A DNA stretch of 64,000 bases, taken from positions 124,001 through 188,000 of the forward strand of contig JAHEFG010000043.1 in the NCBI GenBank assembly GCA_024640305.1, written 5' to 3'. The notes below the pieces were generated by a model, which saw only the letters and a program-made list of their open reading frames with translations, made no database searches and was not told the DNA's origin. Shown here piece after piece: positions 8,947 through 19,799 of this stretch. The position numbers and the translations under genes are program-made. Source of the DNA: Gammaproteobacteria bacterium. Its GTDB lineage: Bacteria; Pseudomonadota; Gammaproteobacteria; Steroidobacterales; Woeseiaceae. Position 1 is the first letter of the stretch, and every line of letters starts with the position of its first letter.

Positions 8947-9035
8947 AACTTGCTTTCTTGTCCTTAAGCGGTGGTTCACAGCTATGATCGGGTGCACGGA
9001 GAAAAGTTTCAATCGCGACGAGCGCCAACCGCTGT

Positions 9036-9065
9036 TTTCACGGTGTTCGCGGATTGTTGTAGAAT
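9036..9065 (+). promoter_or_regulatory. Probable sigma-70 promoter of the tRNA gene
   Basis: TTTCAC (9036-9041) and TAGAAT (9060-9065) are separated by 18 bp. A GC-rich discriminator (GCGCTGCC) follows, as is usual for stringently controlled stable-RNA promoters. The mature tRNA begins 30 nt downstream of the -10 box. Confidence 0.5.
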
Positions 9066-9095
9066 GCGCTGCCTTGCGAAGCAGCACCAAACATA

Positions 9096-9172
9096 GCGCC
9101 CGTAGCTCAGCTGGATAGAGTACTGCCCTCCGAAGGCAGGGGTCACAGGTTCGAATCCTGTCGGGCGCGCCA
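9096..9172 (+). tRNA. tRNA-Arg (anticodon CCG)
   Basis: A 77-nt cloverleaf with encoded CCA. The acceptor stem pairs GCGCCCG with CGGGCGC. The anticodon stem pairs CTGCC with GGCAG around the loop CTCCGAA, giving anticodon CCG, which reads CGG arginine codons. The T arm is ACAGG-TTCGAAT-CCTGT. A rho-independent terminator follows within 10 nt. The last 19 nt are repeated 168 bp downstream (see separate entry). Confidence 0.97.
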
Positions 9173-9178
9173 GTAAAT

Positions 9179-9207
9179 GAAAATGGGCCCCTTGTGGGCC
9201 CGTTTTT
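9179..9207 (+). terminator. Rho-independent terminator after tRNA-Arg
   Basis: GGGCCC (9185-9190) and GGGCCC (9196-9201) pair around a 5-nt loop. Flanking A and T runs extend the stem and supply the U tract. It ends the tRNA transcript just beyond the CCA. Confidence 0.88.
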
Positions 9208-9221
9208 GTTTACTTGTGTGT

Positions 9222-9315
9222 TCCGCCCAAGGAGGCGGACGTTGTTCGATAAATCGCGCAAGCGATTTAGACGCCGAAGGCGCCCCGCAGGGGTGAGGAT
9301 CGCCCTTAGGCGATC
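9222..9315. repeat. Cluster of four short hairpins downstream of tRNA-Arg
   Basis: Successive perfect or near-perfect stems occur. TCCGCC/GGCGGA lies at 9222-9239. TAAATCGC/GCGATTTA with a GCAA loop lies at 9250-9269. GACGCC/GGCGCC lies at 9270-9284 and overlaps CCCC/GGGG at 9283-9293. GATCGCC/GGCGATC with a CTTA loop lies at 9298-9315. No protein frame uses the stretch convincingly. It may be a structured RNA, a REP-like element or an attachment-site arm. Confidence 0.6.
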
Positions 9316-9321
9316 TGAATC

Positions 9322-9340
9322 AATCCTGTCGGGCGCGCCA
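9322..9340 (+). repeat. Second copy of the tRNA-Arg 3' end (19-bp direct repeat)
   Basis: AATCCTGTCGGGCGCGCCA at 9322-9340 is identical to the last 19 nt of the tRNA at 9154-9172, with a period of 168 bp. The rest of the tRNA is not duplicated. This recalls attL/attR pairs left by integrative elements and also the rtT repeats behind E. coli tyrT, where 19 nt of tRNA end recur in each unit. No integrase is nearby. Confidence 0.85.
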
Positions 9341-9570
9341 TTTTTCAAGCGGTTACGATTTCAAACTGCTATCTGTAAGCACCGATACGGAGTTCGTACG
9401 GATTTATGCATCGGAAATCAGGTGGTAACGGGGGCGCGATTACTCGAAAGTATTAATTTATATACAGATCTGTTTCCGTTGGTTGCCTAACGTCTGCTTT
9501 TCCCAATACCGGCCGTTCAGGCGTAACGTCGTGACCGTCTGCTTTCGGCCAATAGCGGTGCTAACGAGCC
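9341..9570. other. Intergenic stretch with a degenerate direct repeat
   Basis: No convincing gene is seen here. CGTCTGCTTTTCCCAATACC at 9491-9510 and the related CGTCTGCTTTCGGCCAATAG at 9536-9555 form an imperfect tandem pair with a 45 bp period, close behind the stop codon of the TolB/TPR gene. They may belong to a dispersed intergenic repeat family; only a genome-wide count would show this. Nothing else in the stretch is recognised. Confidence 0.45.
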
Positions 9571-11277
9571 TCAGAAATGAGGCAAATCCAACTTTTCGAG
9601 GAGCAGCACCCAGCGTGGGTCTTCGCGCAGGTTGGCAAGCAACGGGTCCGGCAGCAACTTGGGCAATCCACTGTCGCGGTTTACGTAAGCTCGTTCCAGC
9701 CATTCAAACGCATTATCGGCCTCGCCTCGATATGCGTAGACCTCGGCTATCTGGTAGGCCGCCGTTTCAGCCTGTTCGTCGATCAACTCCTGAAGTGCAG
9801 CGTTGGATACCTCGGTGTTGCCGAGCTCGTGCTGTACGATGGCGAGTCCGGCTAACCGATAGGGGGCGATCGGCTCGAGCTTCATTTCCGCCAGGGCGCC
9901 TGCCAGGTCTCCCAGAGCGAGCAACGTCTGGCCGAGCTGGAATCGCACTTTGGGCGCGCCCGGATTCAGCGATAGCGCTGTTTGAAAAGAGGTCGCTGCC
10001 TCCTCCAACCGATCCGCGGCATACGAGGATCGGCCCAGCGACCAATGCACCGAAGAAGATGCCGGGTCCAGCGCAATCGCCCGCTTGTTCAGTCGAATGG
10101 CCTCGTCGAGCCGACCGTACATGTATGATGCACCGGCAGCTATCCGCAGAGCGTAAGAGTCGTTCGGGCTCAACAGCACCGCCTTTTCCATGTTCTGGAT
10201 CGCGGATTCGAAATTCCAATCGTACTGCCCCTGGATCTGGGCCAGCGCCGTATAGGCGGGGCCAAAATTAGGGTCCAGGGTCTGGGCCCGCTGCACTGCA
10301 TGGCGCGCCAACTCGAATCCCTCAGCGGATGACCGCAGGCCGTAAACGGTCGTCTGCTCCCTGTAAACATGACTTAGTTCGGTCCAGGCCGGCGCAAAAT
10401 CCGGGGCTATAGCTAACGCCTGCTGTAGGAGTGCTTCTGCCTGCTGCAGGCCGATAGACGTCCCGGATCTCCGCAGATGTCGTGCCTGCAAATAGTAAGT
10501 GTAAGCCTTAGGATCGGTCGTCGTGGCCTTGAGCTCATCAACAATAAGAGAGCCCTTTAACGCGTCAACAACCGCCGCAGCAATATCGTCCTGCACGGCA
10601 AATACGTTCTTCAGTTCGCGCTCATAAGTCTCCGACCATAGAGACTTGTCGGATTCGACCTTGATCAGTTGCGCTGTGATTCGAAGTTGGTCCCCCGATC
10701 TTCTAACGCTGCCTTCGAGAATGTATGCGACGTTGAGGGCATTTGCTATCGTCTGAATATCGACGTTCTTGCCCTTAAATGAAAATGCCGAGGTTCGTGA
10801 GATTACGAGCAGATCAGGAACATTGACGAGCAGATTGAGGATCTCTTCCGAGATACCATCCGAGAAGTATTCGTTGTTGGCATCGTCGCTGACGTTCGCA
10901 AAAGGCAAGACGGCAATGGACTGCGGTGACGGCCCACTCGTCCACCATTTGTCCCAGGCGAACATCAGCACCGCTGCGGCCAGCACCGCGATGACAATGA
11001 AATCCAGGCTGCGACCGGCGGCTTTGACGCCAGCGCCGGGGTCGATGCCCTGGTCGAGGGTGACGCCCGCTGGCGTGACCTCATAGAACCACGACAGGAT
11101 GAGCGCGATCGGCAAGCCGACGGCAAGCACAGTGAGTACGACGACACCAGTCCAGTCCGGCAGGGAAAGTGGACCTTCAAGGACATCCACCACCTGCATA
11201 ACCAACCAAGCCGCGCCCACGTAGAGCGCTGCCATGCGGAAGACATTGCGACGCCTGAGTTCTGAAAACAGCCCCAT
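9571..11277 (-). CDS. Membrane-anchored TolB-like/TPR protein
   Basis: 568 aa. MGLFSELRRRNVFRMAALYV begins the conserved N-terminus of this family. Transmembrane segments lie near residues 15-33, 43-63 and 91-108. Residues ~117-240 form the TolB-N-like domain often annotated in adenylate-cyclase-type TPR proteins (QSIAVLPFANVSDD, YFSDGISEEILNLL, AYILEGSVRRSGDQLRITAQ, WSETYERELKNVFAVQDDIA). Residues ~255-560 contain at least six TPR repeats. Neither a catalytic cyclase domain nor a DNA-binding domain is present, so it is a scaffold or sensor rather than an enzyme. Paralogues with such heads are abundant in marine gammaproteobacteria; their role is unknown. It is separated from the propionate operon by 320 bp. 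Confidence 0.85.
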   Translation of the reverse strand: MGLFSELRRRNVFRMAALYVGAAWLVMQVVDVLEGPLSLPDWTGVVVLTVLAVGLPIALILSWFYEVTPAGVTLDQGIDPGAGVKAAGRSLDFIVIAVLAAAVLMFAWDKWWTSGPSPQSIAVLPFANVSDDANNEYFSDGISEEILNLLVNVPDLLVISRTSAFSFKGKNVDIQTIANALNVAYILEGSVRRSGDQLRITAQLIKVESDKSLWSETYERELKNVFAVQDDIAAAVVDALKGSLIVDELKATTTDPKAYTYYLQARHLRRSGTSIGLQQAEALLQQALAIAPDFAPAWTELSHVYREQTTVYGLRSSAEGFELARHAVQRAQTLDPNFGPAYTALAQIQGQYDWNFESAIQNMEKAVLLSPNDSYALRIAAGASYMYGRLDEAIRLNKRAIALDPASSSVHWSLGRSSYAADRLEEAATSFQTALSLNPGAPKVRFQLGQTLLALGDLAGALAEMKLEPIAPYRLAGLAIVQHELGNTEVSNAALQELIDEQAETAAYQIAEVYAYRGEADNAFEWLERAYVNRDSGLPKLLPDPLLANLREDPRWVLLLEKLDLPHF

Positions 11278-11598
11278 ATATAGGATCTACGACGCTCCGA
11301 GAGCCTCGGCAATCCGTATCGACCGCAATATTGGGAAAGTCCGCTTCGTGGTCATTACCAGCCGCTGAGGATACACCTGGGCGAAGGGCTGCTTTCGAGC
11401 GTCTTCTTTTTGACTACGCCGAAATAGACCTGCAAGCACCCGAATCCATCTATCACTCAAGGTGCGCTGTCGCTGTTGGCCAGCATGACAACGCCGGCGA
11501 TGACGAAAATGCAGAACAGGAAAAGGAGCGAAAGTGCTCCATTTTTGTGACCAGCCGTCGCTCCCAAACCAGGTGCTACCCGGTTCGAGAGCGCGCAA
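11278..11598. other. Intergenic region between the TolB/TPR gene and the fabD-like gene
   Basis: 321 bp without a recognised gene. The open frames in either direction lack family features, except for one short hydrophobic minus-strand frame listed separately. The promoter of the TolB/TPR gene must lie here, but I could not fix it. Confidence 0.5.
11457..11567 (-). CDS. Possible 36-aa single-span membrane peptide
   Basis: A minus-strand frame from a TTG codon at 11567 encodes 36 residues with a clear hydrophobic helix (LSLLFLFCIFVIAGVVML) flanked by HKNG and ANSDSAP. This gives a reasonable single-pass topology. No good ribosome binding site or ATG is visible, and the frame is short enough to be chance. 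It lies in the gap behind the fabD-like gene and could be a small membrane protein or nothing at all. Confidence 0.25.
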   Translation of the reverse strand: MGATAGHKNGALSLLFLFCIFVIAGVVMLANSDSAP

Positions 11599-12594
11599 TC
11601 AACCTGAATCAGGATTCGTCACGAAATCCGCAGCCTGCCCCAGGGATTGGGTATTTATTGCAGCCAGATAAAGCGCTTCGTCACCGGTGGTTCGCAGAGT
11701 CTTTTTGATCATACTTTCCAGGTTAGGTCGTTTGCCATCCGGCTCACTGGCCGTACCAATTCCGCCACCGAATTCGATGACCATATCGACCCCGTCGCCG
11801 AATGCCGTTTGCAGGTTCGAATACCACATTACTGGATGAAATAGCTGAAAGAACAAGCGCGCCTTGATGTCGGAGGGATCGGATTCGTGGTAGCCGCCTG
11901 TGAAGTTGGACAGGACCCGCACTGCAGACGGATCGAAGTTGGCCGCATCCAGGACAGGCCTGAAGTGTTGTGCAGCTTTGACCATATAATAAGTGTGAAA
12001 GGCGCCCTCTGTTTTCAATCGTACCGGACGCCTTCGTGCACCACTTTCTTCAACTGCCTTTTCCACCAAAGCCAAATCTTCAGGTCGACCGCCAACGACT
12101 GTTTGTTGGGGCAGGTTGCAGCCAGCAACCGCGCAGTGGTAACGCTCGGCAATCGGTCGAATGGTATCGAGATCCAATGAGAATGCGCTCATCTCACCTT
12201 CACCGTGCGCGCCCATCAATTCGCCACGTTTTTGCACCAGTTTTAGAGCGCTTTCGAAACTGAGTACCTTCGCTGCAACAAGCGCTGAGTACTCGCCAAG
12301 ACTGTGCCCGGCGGCCATAGCTGGCTTAACGCGATCGTCGGTTAGCTCTTTGAATACTTCAAGGCAAGCGATGGAGTGGGTAAGCAGGGCTGCTTGTGTA
12401 TATCGCGTTTGATTAAGTTGCTCTTCCGGATCGTTAAAGGAGAGTTCCGCAATATCGTAACCAAGAATGCCACTGGCCTGCGTGTAGATTTCCCTGGCAA
12501 CATCATATTCGCGACAGATATCGCTACCCATACCCTGGTACTGAGACCCTTGTCCCGGAAAAACAAATAACACTTTTCTTTCATTCCAAGGCAT
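11599..12594 (-). CDS. FabD-like acyltransferase (malonyl-CoA:ACP transacylase family)
   Basis: 331 aa from the ATG at 12594, preceded by [20 protein letters not shown] opens the fold. [13 protein letters not shown] carries the nucleophile Ser98, QKRGELM the carboxylate-binding Arg123, and [10 protein letters not shown] the catalytic His200. In polyketide acyltransferases an xAFH motif goes with malonyl and YASH with methylmalonyl specificity, so GAFH suggests malonyl. The start overlaps the VOC gene by 14 bp, making this the last gene of the methylmalonyl-CoA operon. No acp or fab genes are nearby, so a housekeeping FabD role is doubtful. It may act on CoA esters made by the carboxylase. Symbol withheld for that reason. 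Confidence 0.82.
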   Translation of the reverse strand: MPWNERKVLFVFPGQGSQYQGMGSDICREYDVAREIYTQASGILGYDIAELSFNDPEEQLNQTRYTQAALLTHSIACLEVFKELTDDRVKPAMAAGHSLGEYSALVAAKVLSFESALKLVQKRGELMGAHGEGEMSAFSLDLDTIRPIAERYHCAVAGCNLPQQTVVGGRPEDLALVEKAVEESGARRRPVRLKTEGAFHTYYMVKAAQHFRPVLDAANFDPSAVRVLSNFTGGYHESDPSDIKARLFFQLFHPVMWYSNLQTAFGDGVDMVIEFGGGIGTASEPDGKRPNLESMIKKTLRTTGDEALYLAAINTQSLGQAADFVTNPDSG

Positions 12595-13057
12595 CGCGAA
12601 CCTCCCTAGGTGCTTGGACCAATTCAATTAACACGCCTTCCCCTGCAATCGGGAATTCATCGTTCGATTTTGGATGAATGAAACAAATATCGAAGCCGGA
12701 TGCTCCCTTGCGAACACCGCCGGGTGCAAATCGAACACCGTGATTCGTTAGCCATGCCACCGCTGCCTCAAGATCATCAATCCATAAGCCCACGTGATTG
12801 AGTGGCGGACTCTGCACTTTGGGTTTCTTATCGGGGTCGAGCGGCTGCATAAGATCAACTTCAACTTTGAGAGGCCCGGATCCAATAACCGCGATATCTT
12901 CGTCGACGTTTTCGGATTCGCTTTGGAAAGTACCGGTCAGCTCGAGTCCCAGCGTATCCACCCATAAGGTGCGCAAGCAGTTTTTGTCGAGACCGCCCAC
13001 CGCGATCTGTTGAATACCCAGCACTTTGAAAGGCCGGTCACTCATCAGTGCTTCCAT
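12581..13057 (-). CDS. VOC-superfamily protein, methylmalonyl-CoA epimerase-like
   Basis: 158 aa (154 aa if the ATG at 13045 after GGAAG is used). Two glyoxalase-type beta-alpha-beta modules are visible: [13 protein letters not shown] with KVEVDLMQP, and [18 protein letters not shown] with VLIELVQAP. Epimerases usually bind metal with His, Gln/Glu, His and Glu. Here Glu (KVEVD), His (LNHVG) and Glu (LIELV) are kept, but the first His of the usual DHIAIAV motif is Gln. Position between meaB and the fabD-like gene in a mutase/carboxylase operon strongly suggests epimerisation of (S)- to (R)-methylmalonyl-CoA. A divergent VOC lyase or a different acyl-CoA substrate is possible. Confidence 0.75.
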   Translation of the reverse strand: MEALMSDRPFKVLGIQQIAVGGLDKNCLRTLWVDTLGLELTGTFQSESENVDEDIAVIGSGPLKVEVDLMQPLDPDKKPKVQSPPLNHVGLWIDDLEAAVAWLTNHGVRFAPGGVRKGASGFDICFIHPKSNDEFPIAGEGVLIELVQAPREVRDALE

Positions 13058-13072
13058 GTCTGTATCTCAGCC

Positions 13073-14089
13073 TCATCGTTCGTGCCGATTAAGAAAGATC
13101 TCAAGCAACTGCCTGGCGGCAATGGTCGGTGGGATCCGACCGTCACTCGCCGCGGCCTCCAGCGCCGGAATTTGCTTCCGCACCTCCGGGTCACTTTGCA
13201 GTGCTGCGATGAGGTTTTCGTTAACCTCCGACCACAACCAGTCCCGGGCCTGGGCGGCACGGCGCGCTGTGAACTGGCCACTGGCGTCGAGCATTTCGCG
13301 ATGGCGCAATGCGACCTCCCAGGCTTCAGCGATGCCCGTGCCGTCGCGGGCGGAACAAGTCTGAACCGCAACCTTCCAGTTTGCGGAGCGGGGTTGCAGC
13401 AGCCGCAGCGCATTGCGATATTCCGCGGTAGCGCGATCGGCCAGTGCCAGCAGGTCGTCATCGGCCTTGTTGATAAGGACCAGGTCGGCCAACTCCATGA
13501 TGCCGCGCTTGATGCCCTGGAGTTCGTCGCCCGCGCCTGGCAAAAGCAGCAACACGAACATATCGGTCATATCCGCGACCTTGGTCTCGGATTGTCCGAC
13601 GCCAACCGTCTCGACGATGATGACGTCGAAACCAGCCGCCTCACAGAGGATTAAAGCCTCGCGGCTGCGACGCGTGACTCCTCCAAGGGTTTTGCCCGCA
13701 GGGGAAGGCCGGATGTAGGCCTCACTGCGACGCGACAACAACTCCATGCGTGTCTTGTCGCCCAGAATGGAGCCACCGCTAATCGCTGAAGAGGGATCAA
13801 CAGTGAGCACGGCCACCCGGTGCCCGGCATCAATTACGTGATTGCCCAGTGCCTCGATAAATGTCGACTTTCCGACACCCGGGACGCCCGATATTCCCAG
13901 GCGCATTGATTTGCCCGCGTACGGTATCAGTCGCTCGAGCAGAGCGCTGGCCGCTGCACGGTGGTCGTTACGCGTGGACTCAATCAGGGTAATGGCCTGC
14001 GCAAGCGCACGCCGACTCCTGTCGAGCACGCCGTCGGCCAATGCCACGATGTCTATTTCCAATTCCTGCTCGCAATGTTGCGACGGCAA
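13073..14089 (-). CDS. meaB: Methylmalonyl-CoA mutase-associated GTPase MeaB
   Basis: 338 aa. G3E-family GTPase with Walker A GVPGVGKST at residues 68-76, VDPSSAISGGSILGDKTRM (switch region), IVETVGVGQSET (Walker B/G3) and INKAD (NKxD). MeaB loads adenosylcobalamin onto methylmalonyl-CoA mutase and protects or reactivates it. The gene sits 5 bp after pccA in the same orientation and downstream of the mutase, as expected. Length and motifs match the bacterial MeaB/ArgK family closely; the older transport-kinase name ArgK does not fit this context. Confidence 0.95.
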   Translation of the reverse strand: MPSQHCEQELEIDIVALADGVLDRSRRALAQAITLIESTRNDHRAAASALLERLIPYAGKSMRLGISGVPGVGKSTFIEALGNHVIDAGHRVAVLTVDPSSAISGGSILGDKTRMELLSRRSEAYIRPSPAGKTLGGVTRRSREALILCEAAGFDVIIVETVGVGQSETKVADMTDMFVLLLLPGAGDELQGIKRGIMELADLVLINKADDDLLALADRATAEYRNALRLLQPRSANWKVAVQTCSARDGTGIAEAWEVALRHREMLDASGQFTARRAAQARDWLWSEVNENLIAALQSDPEVRKQIPALEAAASDGRIPPTIAARQLLEIFLNRHER

Positions 14090-14094
14090 CGGCG

Positions 14095-16080
14095 TTACTC
14101 CAGCTCCAGGATCTTGTCACCCACGGCCAGGCTGGCGCCGACCTCATAGTTGACCCTGGCTACGACCCCGTCGCGTTCGGCGTACAGCGTATTCTCCATT
14201 TTCATGGCTTCGATGACCGCTAACTCCTTACCCGCACTAACTGCGTCGCCTTGCGTTACTGCCAGCGACACCAGCAGACCCGGCATGGGCGAAAGCAGAT
14301 ATTTTGACATGTCGGGCGGGGCCTTTACCGGCATGTATTGCAGGAGCTCTGCCACCCGTGGAGTGAGAATCATCACATTGGCCTGGGATCCGCCATGGGA
14401 CAGGCGATAGGTCTGGTTGACACGCTCAACCTGGACGAAAACCTCTTCGCCATTGATGGTGCCATGAAAGAGGTGCTGCCCAAACTGCCAATTACTTCTC
14501 ACAGCATAGGTGTTGCCATCGAAATCTACATCATGACCGCCATTTACAGGCACGACGGAAACCGGATGATGCTCGTTGTTCATTACCACCACCCAGTCTT
14601 CCGGTACCCGGCGTTCGTGACCTGACAGCTGGCCATCGATCTGCGCGGCACGGTCGCGGTGGCCGCGAAGCATGGACGCCGCAACGGTGATGATCAGGGC
14701 GGGATTCTCGTGAGGTATGTCCGCCGGACTAAAACCGTCCGGATACTCTTCGCCGATCATATTGGTGCTTATGTTCCCTTCCACGAAGCGCGGATGCACC
14801 ATCAACGCGGAGAGGAAATTGAGGTTGCTCGAAACACCGCGAATAATGAAGCGATCAAGCGCCGAACGCATGTGCGCCGCGGCCTCGTTACGGTCGGCCC
14901 CATAGGTGATGAGTTTGGCAATCATCGGATCGTAGAACATGGATACTTCACCGCCCTCGAACACACCGGTATCCACGCGTACATGGTCATCTTCCGCGGG
15001 CGGGCGGTAGTACACCAGGCGGCCAGTGGAGGGCAAGAAGTTACAAAATGGATCCTCGGCATAGACGCGGGATTCTATAGCCCAGCCATTGATGCCCACG
15101 TCCGCCTGTGTAATCGGCAATTCCTCGCCATCGGCCACACGAATCATGAGTTCCACCAGGTCGACGCCGGTTATCAGTTCAGTAACCGGGTGTTCCACCT
15201 GGAGGCGAGTGTTCATCTCCAGGAAATAGAAGTTGCGCTGGCTGTCGACAATGAACTCTACGGTGCCGGCCGACTCATAATCTACTGCCCTGGCCAGGGC
15301 GATTGCCTGCTCGCCCATTTTCTTGCGTGTTACCTCGTCAAGAAACGGCGAGGGCGCTTCTTCAATGACTTTCTGATGGCGTCGCTGCAGGGAACATTCA
15401 CGCTCATTGAGGTAGACCGCATTGCCATGGCGGTCGGCAATGATCTGGATCTCGATATGGCGTGGTTCCTCGATGAATTTCTCCGCGAAGATGCGGTCGT
15501 CGCCAAAGCTGGAGCGTGCTTCGTTGGCGGCGCGCTCGAAGCCGTCGCGGCACTCTTCGTCGTTGCGAGCCGTGCGCATGCCTTTGCCGCCGCCGCCCGC
15601 GGTTGCCTTGAGCATCACCGGGTAGCCGATCTCATTTGCGACTTTAACGGCATGGTCCCCATCACGTAGCACATCGGCACAGCCGGGTATGGTATTTACC
15701 CCGGCTTCATCAGCCAGTTTCTTGGACGTGATCTTGTCGCCCATGGCCTCGATCGCGCGGGCCTTCGGCCCAATGAAGGCGATACCTGCCGTTGCCAGCG
15801 AGTTGCAAAACTCGGCATTCTCGGAGAGAAACCCGTAGCCCGGATGTACCGCCTGGGCACCGGTGTCTTTGCAAGCCTGGAGAATTCTGTCCTTCAGCAG
15901 ATAGCTTTGCGCCGATGCTGACGGCCCGATATGAATGGCCTCATCTGCCATTTGCACATGCAGGGCACTGCTGTCGGCGTCCGAATAGACGGCAACGGTT
16001 TTAATGCCCATGTTGCGCGCAGACTTGATGACGCGGCATGCAATCTCACCACGGTTTGCGATCAGGATTTTGTCAAACAC
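14095..16080 (-). CDS. pccA: Propionyl-CoA carboxylase alpha subunit (biotin carboxylase and biotin carrier)
   Basis: 661 aa. The N-terminal biotin carboxylase half begins MFDKILIANRGEIACRVIKS and holds the ATP-grasp glycine-rich loop (KATAGGGGKGMR) and FLEMNTRLQVEHPVTE. The middle is the BT-type linker. The C-terminal biotinyl domain carries EAMKMEN with the lysine at residue 627. It carboxylates biotin with ATP and bicarbonate and passes CO2 to the beta subunit. Acetyl-, propionyl- and methylcrotonyl-CoA carboxylases share this build; the mutase, meaB and epimerase-like neighbours make propionyl-CoA the likely substrate. Gaps to pccB (11 bp) and meaB (5 bp) indicate one operon. Confidence 0.93.
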   Translation of the reverse strand: MFDKILIANRGEIACRVIKSARNMGIKTVAVYSDADSSALHVQMADEAIHIGPSASAQSYLLKDRILQACKDTGAQAVHPGYGFLSENAEFCNSLATAGIAFIGPKARAIEAMGDKITSKKLADEAGVNTIPGCADVLRDGDHAVKVANEIGYPVMLKATAGGGGKGMRTARNDEECRDGFERAANEARSSFGDDRIFAEKFIEEPRHIEIQIIADRHGNAVYLNERECSLQRRHQKVIEEAPSPFLDEVTRKKMGEQAIALARAVDYESAGTVEFIVDSQRNFYFLEMNTRLQVEHPVTELITGVDLVELMIRVADGEELPITQADVGINGWAIESRVYAEDPFCNFLPSTGRLVYYRPPAEDDHVRVDTGVFEGGEVSMFYDPMIAKLITYGADRNEAAAHMRSALDRFIIRGVSSNLNFLSALMVHPRFVEGNISTNMIGEEYPDGFSPADIPHENPALIITVAASMLRGHRDRAAQIDGQLSGHERRVPEDWVVVMNNEHHPVSVVPVNGGHDVDFDGNTYAVRSNWQFGQHLFHGTINGEEVFVQVERVNQTYRLSHGGSQANVMILTPRVAELLQYMPVKAPPDMSKYLLSPMPGLLVSLAVTQGDAVSAGKELAVIEAMKMENTLYAERDGVVARVNYEVGASLAVGDKILELE

Positions 16081-16091
16081 CTGCAGATCCC

Positions 16092-17624
16092 CTAAAGCGG
16101 AATGTTGTCATGCTTGCGCCACGGGTTGTCGAGCTGTTTGTTGCGCAGCGTGGCGAGTGATCGGCAGACGCGCTTGCGGGTGGCATGGGGCGCAATAACA
16201 TCATCGATATAACCACGGCTGGCGGCGATAAATGGATTGGCGAATTTTCTTCGATAAATCTCGGTGCGCTCTGCAATCTTTGCGTCATCACCGATGTCGT
16301 TGCGGAAGATGATCTCCACAGCACCCTTGGGCCCCATTACTGCGATTTCCGCACTGGGCCACGCGAGGTTAACGTCACCGCGCAAATGTTTGGAGCTCAT
16401 TACGTCGTAGGCGCCGCCATAGGCCTTTCGGGTGATGACGGTGATCTTGGGAACCGTGGCCTCGGCGTAGGCAAACAACAATTTTGCGCCGTGCTTGATA
16501 ATGCCACCATGCTCCTGCGCCGTGCCCGGCAGGAAGCCTGGCACATCGACGAAAGTAACGATTGGAATATTGAATGCATCGCAAAAACGCACAAAACGCC
16601 CGGCCTTGATGGATGATTTGATATCCAGGCATCCTGCCAGCACCTTGGGTTGATTGGCTACGATACCCACGGTGTGACCATCCATGCGGGCGAAACCAAT
16701 GATAATGTTCTGAGCATGTTCGGGTTGCAGTTCCCAGAACTCATTGTCATCGGAGACCTTGTAAATCAGCTCCTTCATGTCGTAAGGCAAATTGGGGTTC
16801 TTCGGAATAAGCGTGTCGAGTGACATTTCCAAGCGATCGGCGCGATCCGGTGTGGGCCGGTACGGGGGCTTCTCGCGATTGTTGGCTGGCAAGTAGTTGA
16901 TAAACCGTCGCACCATCAGCAGCGTTTCCACATCGTTCTCGTAGGCGCGATCACAGACGCCGGACACAGTGGAATGGGTCATGGCGCCACCCAACTCTTC
17001 CGCGGTAACCGTCTCATGCGTCACAGTTTTGACTACGTCTGGTCCGGTAACGAACATGTACGAGCTGTCTTTCACCATAAAGACAAAGTCGGTAATGGCC
17101 GGAGAGTAGACGGCGCCACCGGCGCACGGTCCCATAATGACAGAGATTTGTGGTACCACTCCGGAAGCCGATACGTTGCGTTGGAACACTTCCGCATAAC
17201 CGCCAAGGGAAGCCACGCCCTCCTGAATACGGGCGCCGCCCGAATCATTCAGGCCGATAATAGGTGCGCGCACCTTCATGGCCTGATCCATGACCTTGCA
17301 AATCTTCTCGGCGTGCGCCTCGGAAAGCGAGCCACCAAAAACGGTGAAGTCCTGGCTGAAGACAAAGACCACTCGTCCATTGATCGTGCCACAACCGGTG
17401 ACTACGCCGTCACCGGGCACCTTCTTGTCCGCCATGTCAAAATCGACGCAACGGTGCTCTACGAAGACATCCCATTCTTCGAAACTGTCCTCGTCGAGTA
17501 GCAGGTCGATGCGTTCGCGAGCCGTGAGCTTGCCGCGGCTGTGCTGTACGTCGATCCGGTGTTGCCCTCCGCCCAGGGCTGCTGCCTTACGTCTTTCTTC
17601 GAGTTCTTCGATTATTTCCTGCAT
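16092..17624 (-). CDS. pccB: Propionyl-CoA carboxylase beta subunit (carboxyltransferase)
   Basis: 510 aa, the usual length for PccB. Signature stretches include [67 protein letters not shown], and the second crotonase-like half with [20 protein letters not shown] and [18 protein letters not shown]. It transfers the carboxyl group from biotin to propionyl-CoA, giving (S)-methylmalonyl-CoA. The gene lies 9 bp after the mutase and 11 bp before pccA. Acceptor specificity cannot be read with certainty; context argues for propionyl-CoA. Confidence 0.94.
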   Translation of the reverse strand: MQEIIEELEERRKAAALGGGQHRIDVQHSRGKLTARERIDLLLDEDSFEEWDVFVEHRCVDFDMADKKVPGDGVVTGCGTINGRVVFVFSQDFTVFGGSLSEAHAEKICKVMDQAMKVRAPIIGLNDSGGARIQEGVASLGGYAEVFQRNVSASGVVPQISVIMGPCAGGAVYSPAITDFVFMVKDSSYMFVTGPDVVKTVTHETVTAEELGGAMTHSTVSGVCDRAYENDVETLLMVRRFINYLPANNREKPPYRPTPDRADRLEMSLDTLIPKNPNLPYDMKELIYKVSDDNEFWELQPEHAQNIIIGFARMDGHTVGIVANQPKVLAGCLDIKSSIKAGRFVRFCDAFNIPIVTFVDVPGFLPGTAQEHGGIIKHGAKLLFAYAEATVPKITVITRKAYGGAYDVMSSKHLRGDVNLAWPSAEIAVMGPKGAVEIIFRNDIGDDAKIAERTEIYRRKFANPFIAASRGYIDDVIAPHATRKRVCRSLATLRNKQLDNPWRKHDNIPL

Positions 17625-17633
17625 ACACGATCC

Positions 17634-19799
<2,166 letters not shown>

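Noticed and set aside
9173-9340. A real integrated element between the two tRNA-end copies
   Set aside because: Only 168 bp with no integrase or cargo; at most a remnant. No integrase is visible anywhere in the window.
8947-9348. Upstream extension of the TerB-like gene through the tRNA region
   Set aside because: The added residues translate the complement of tRNA-Arg and the hairpin spacer; the family resemblance begins near the GTG at 8946.
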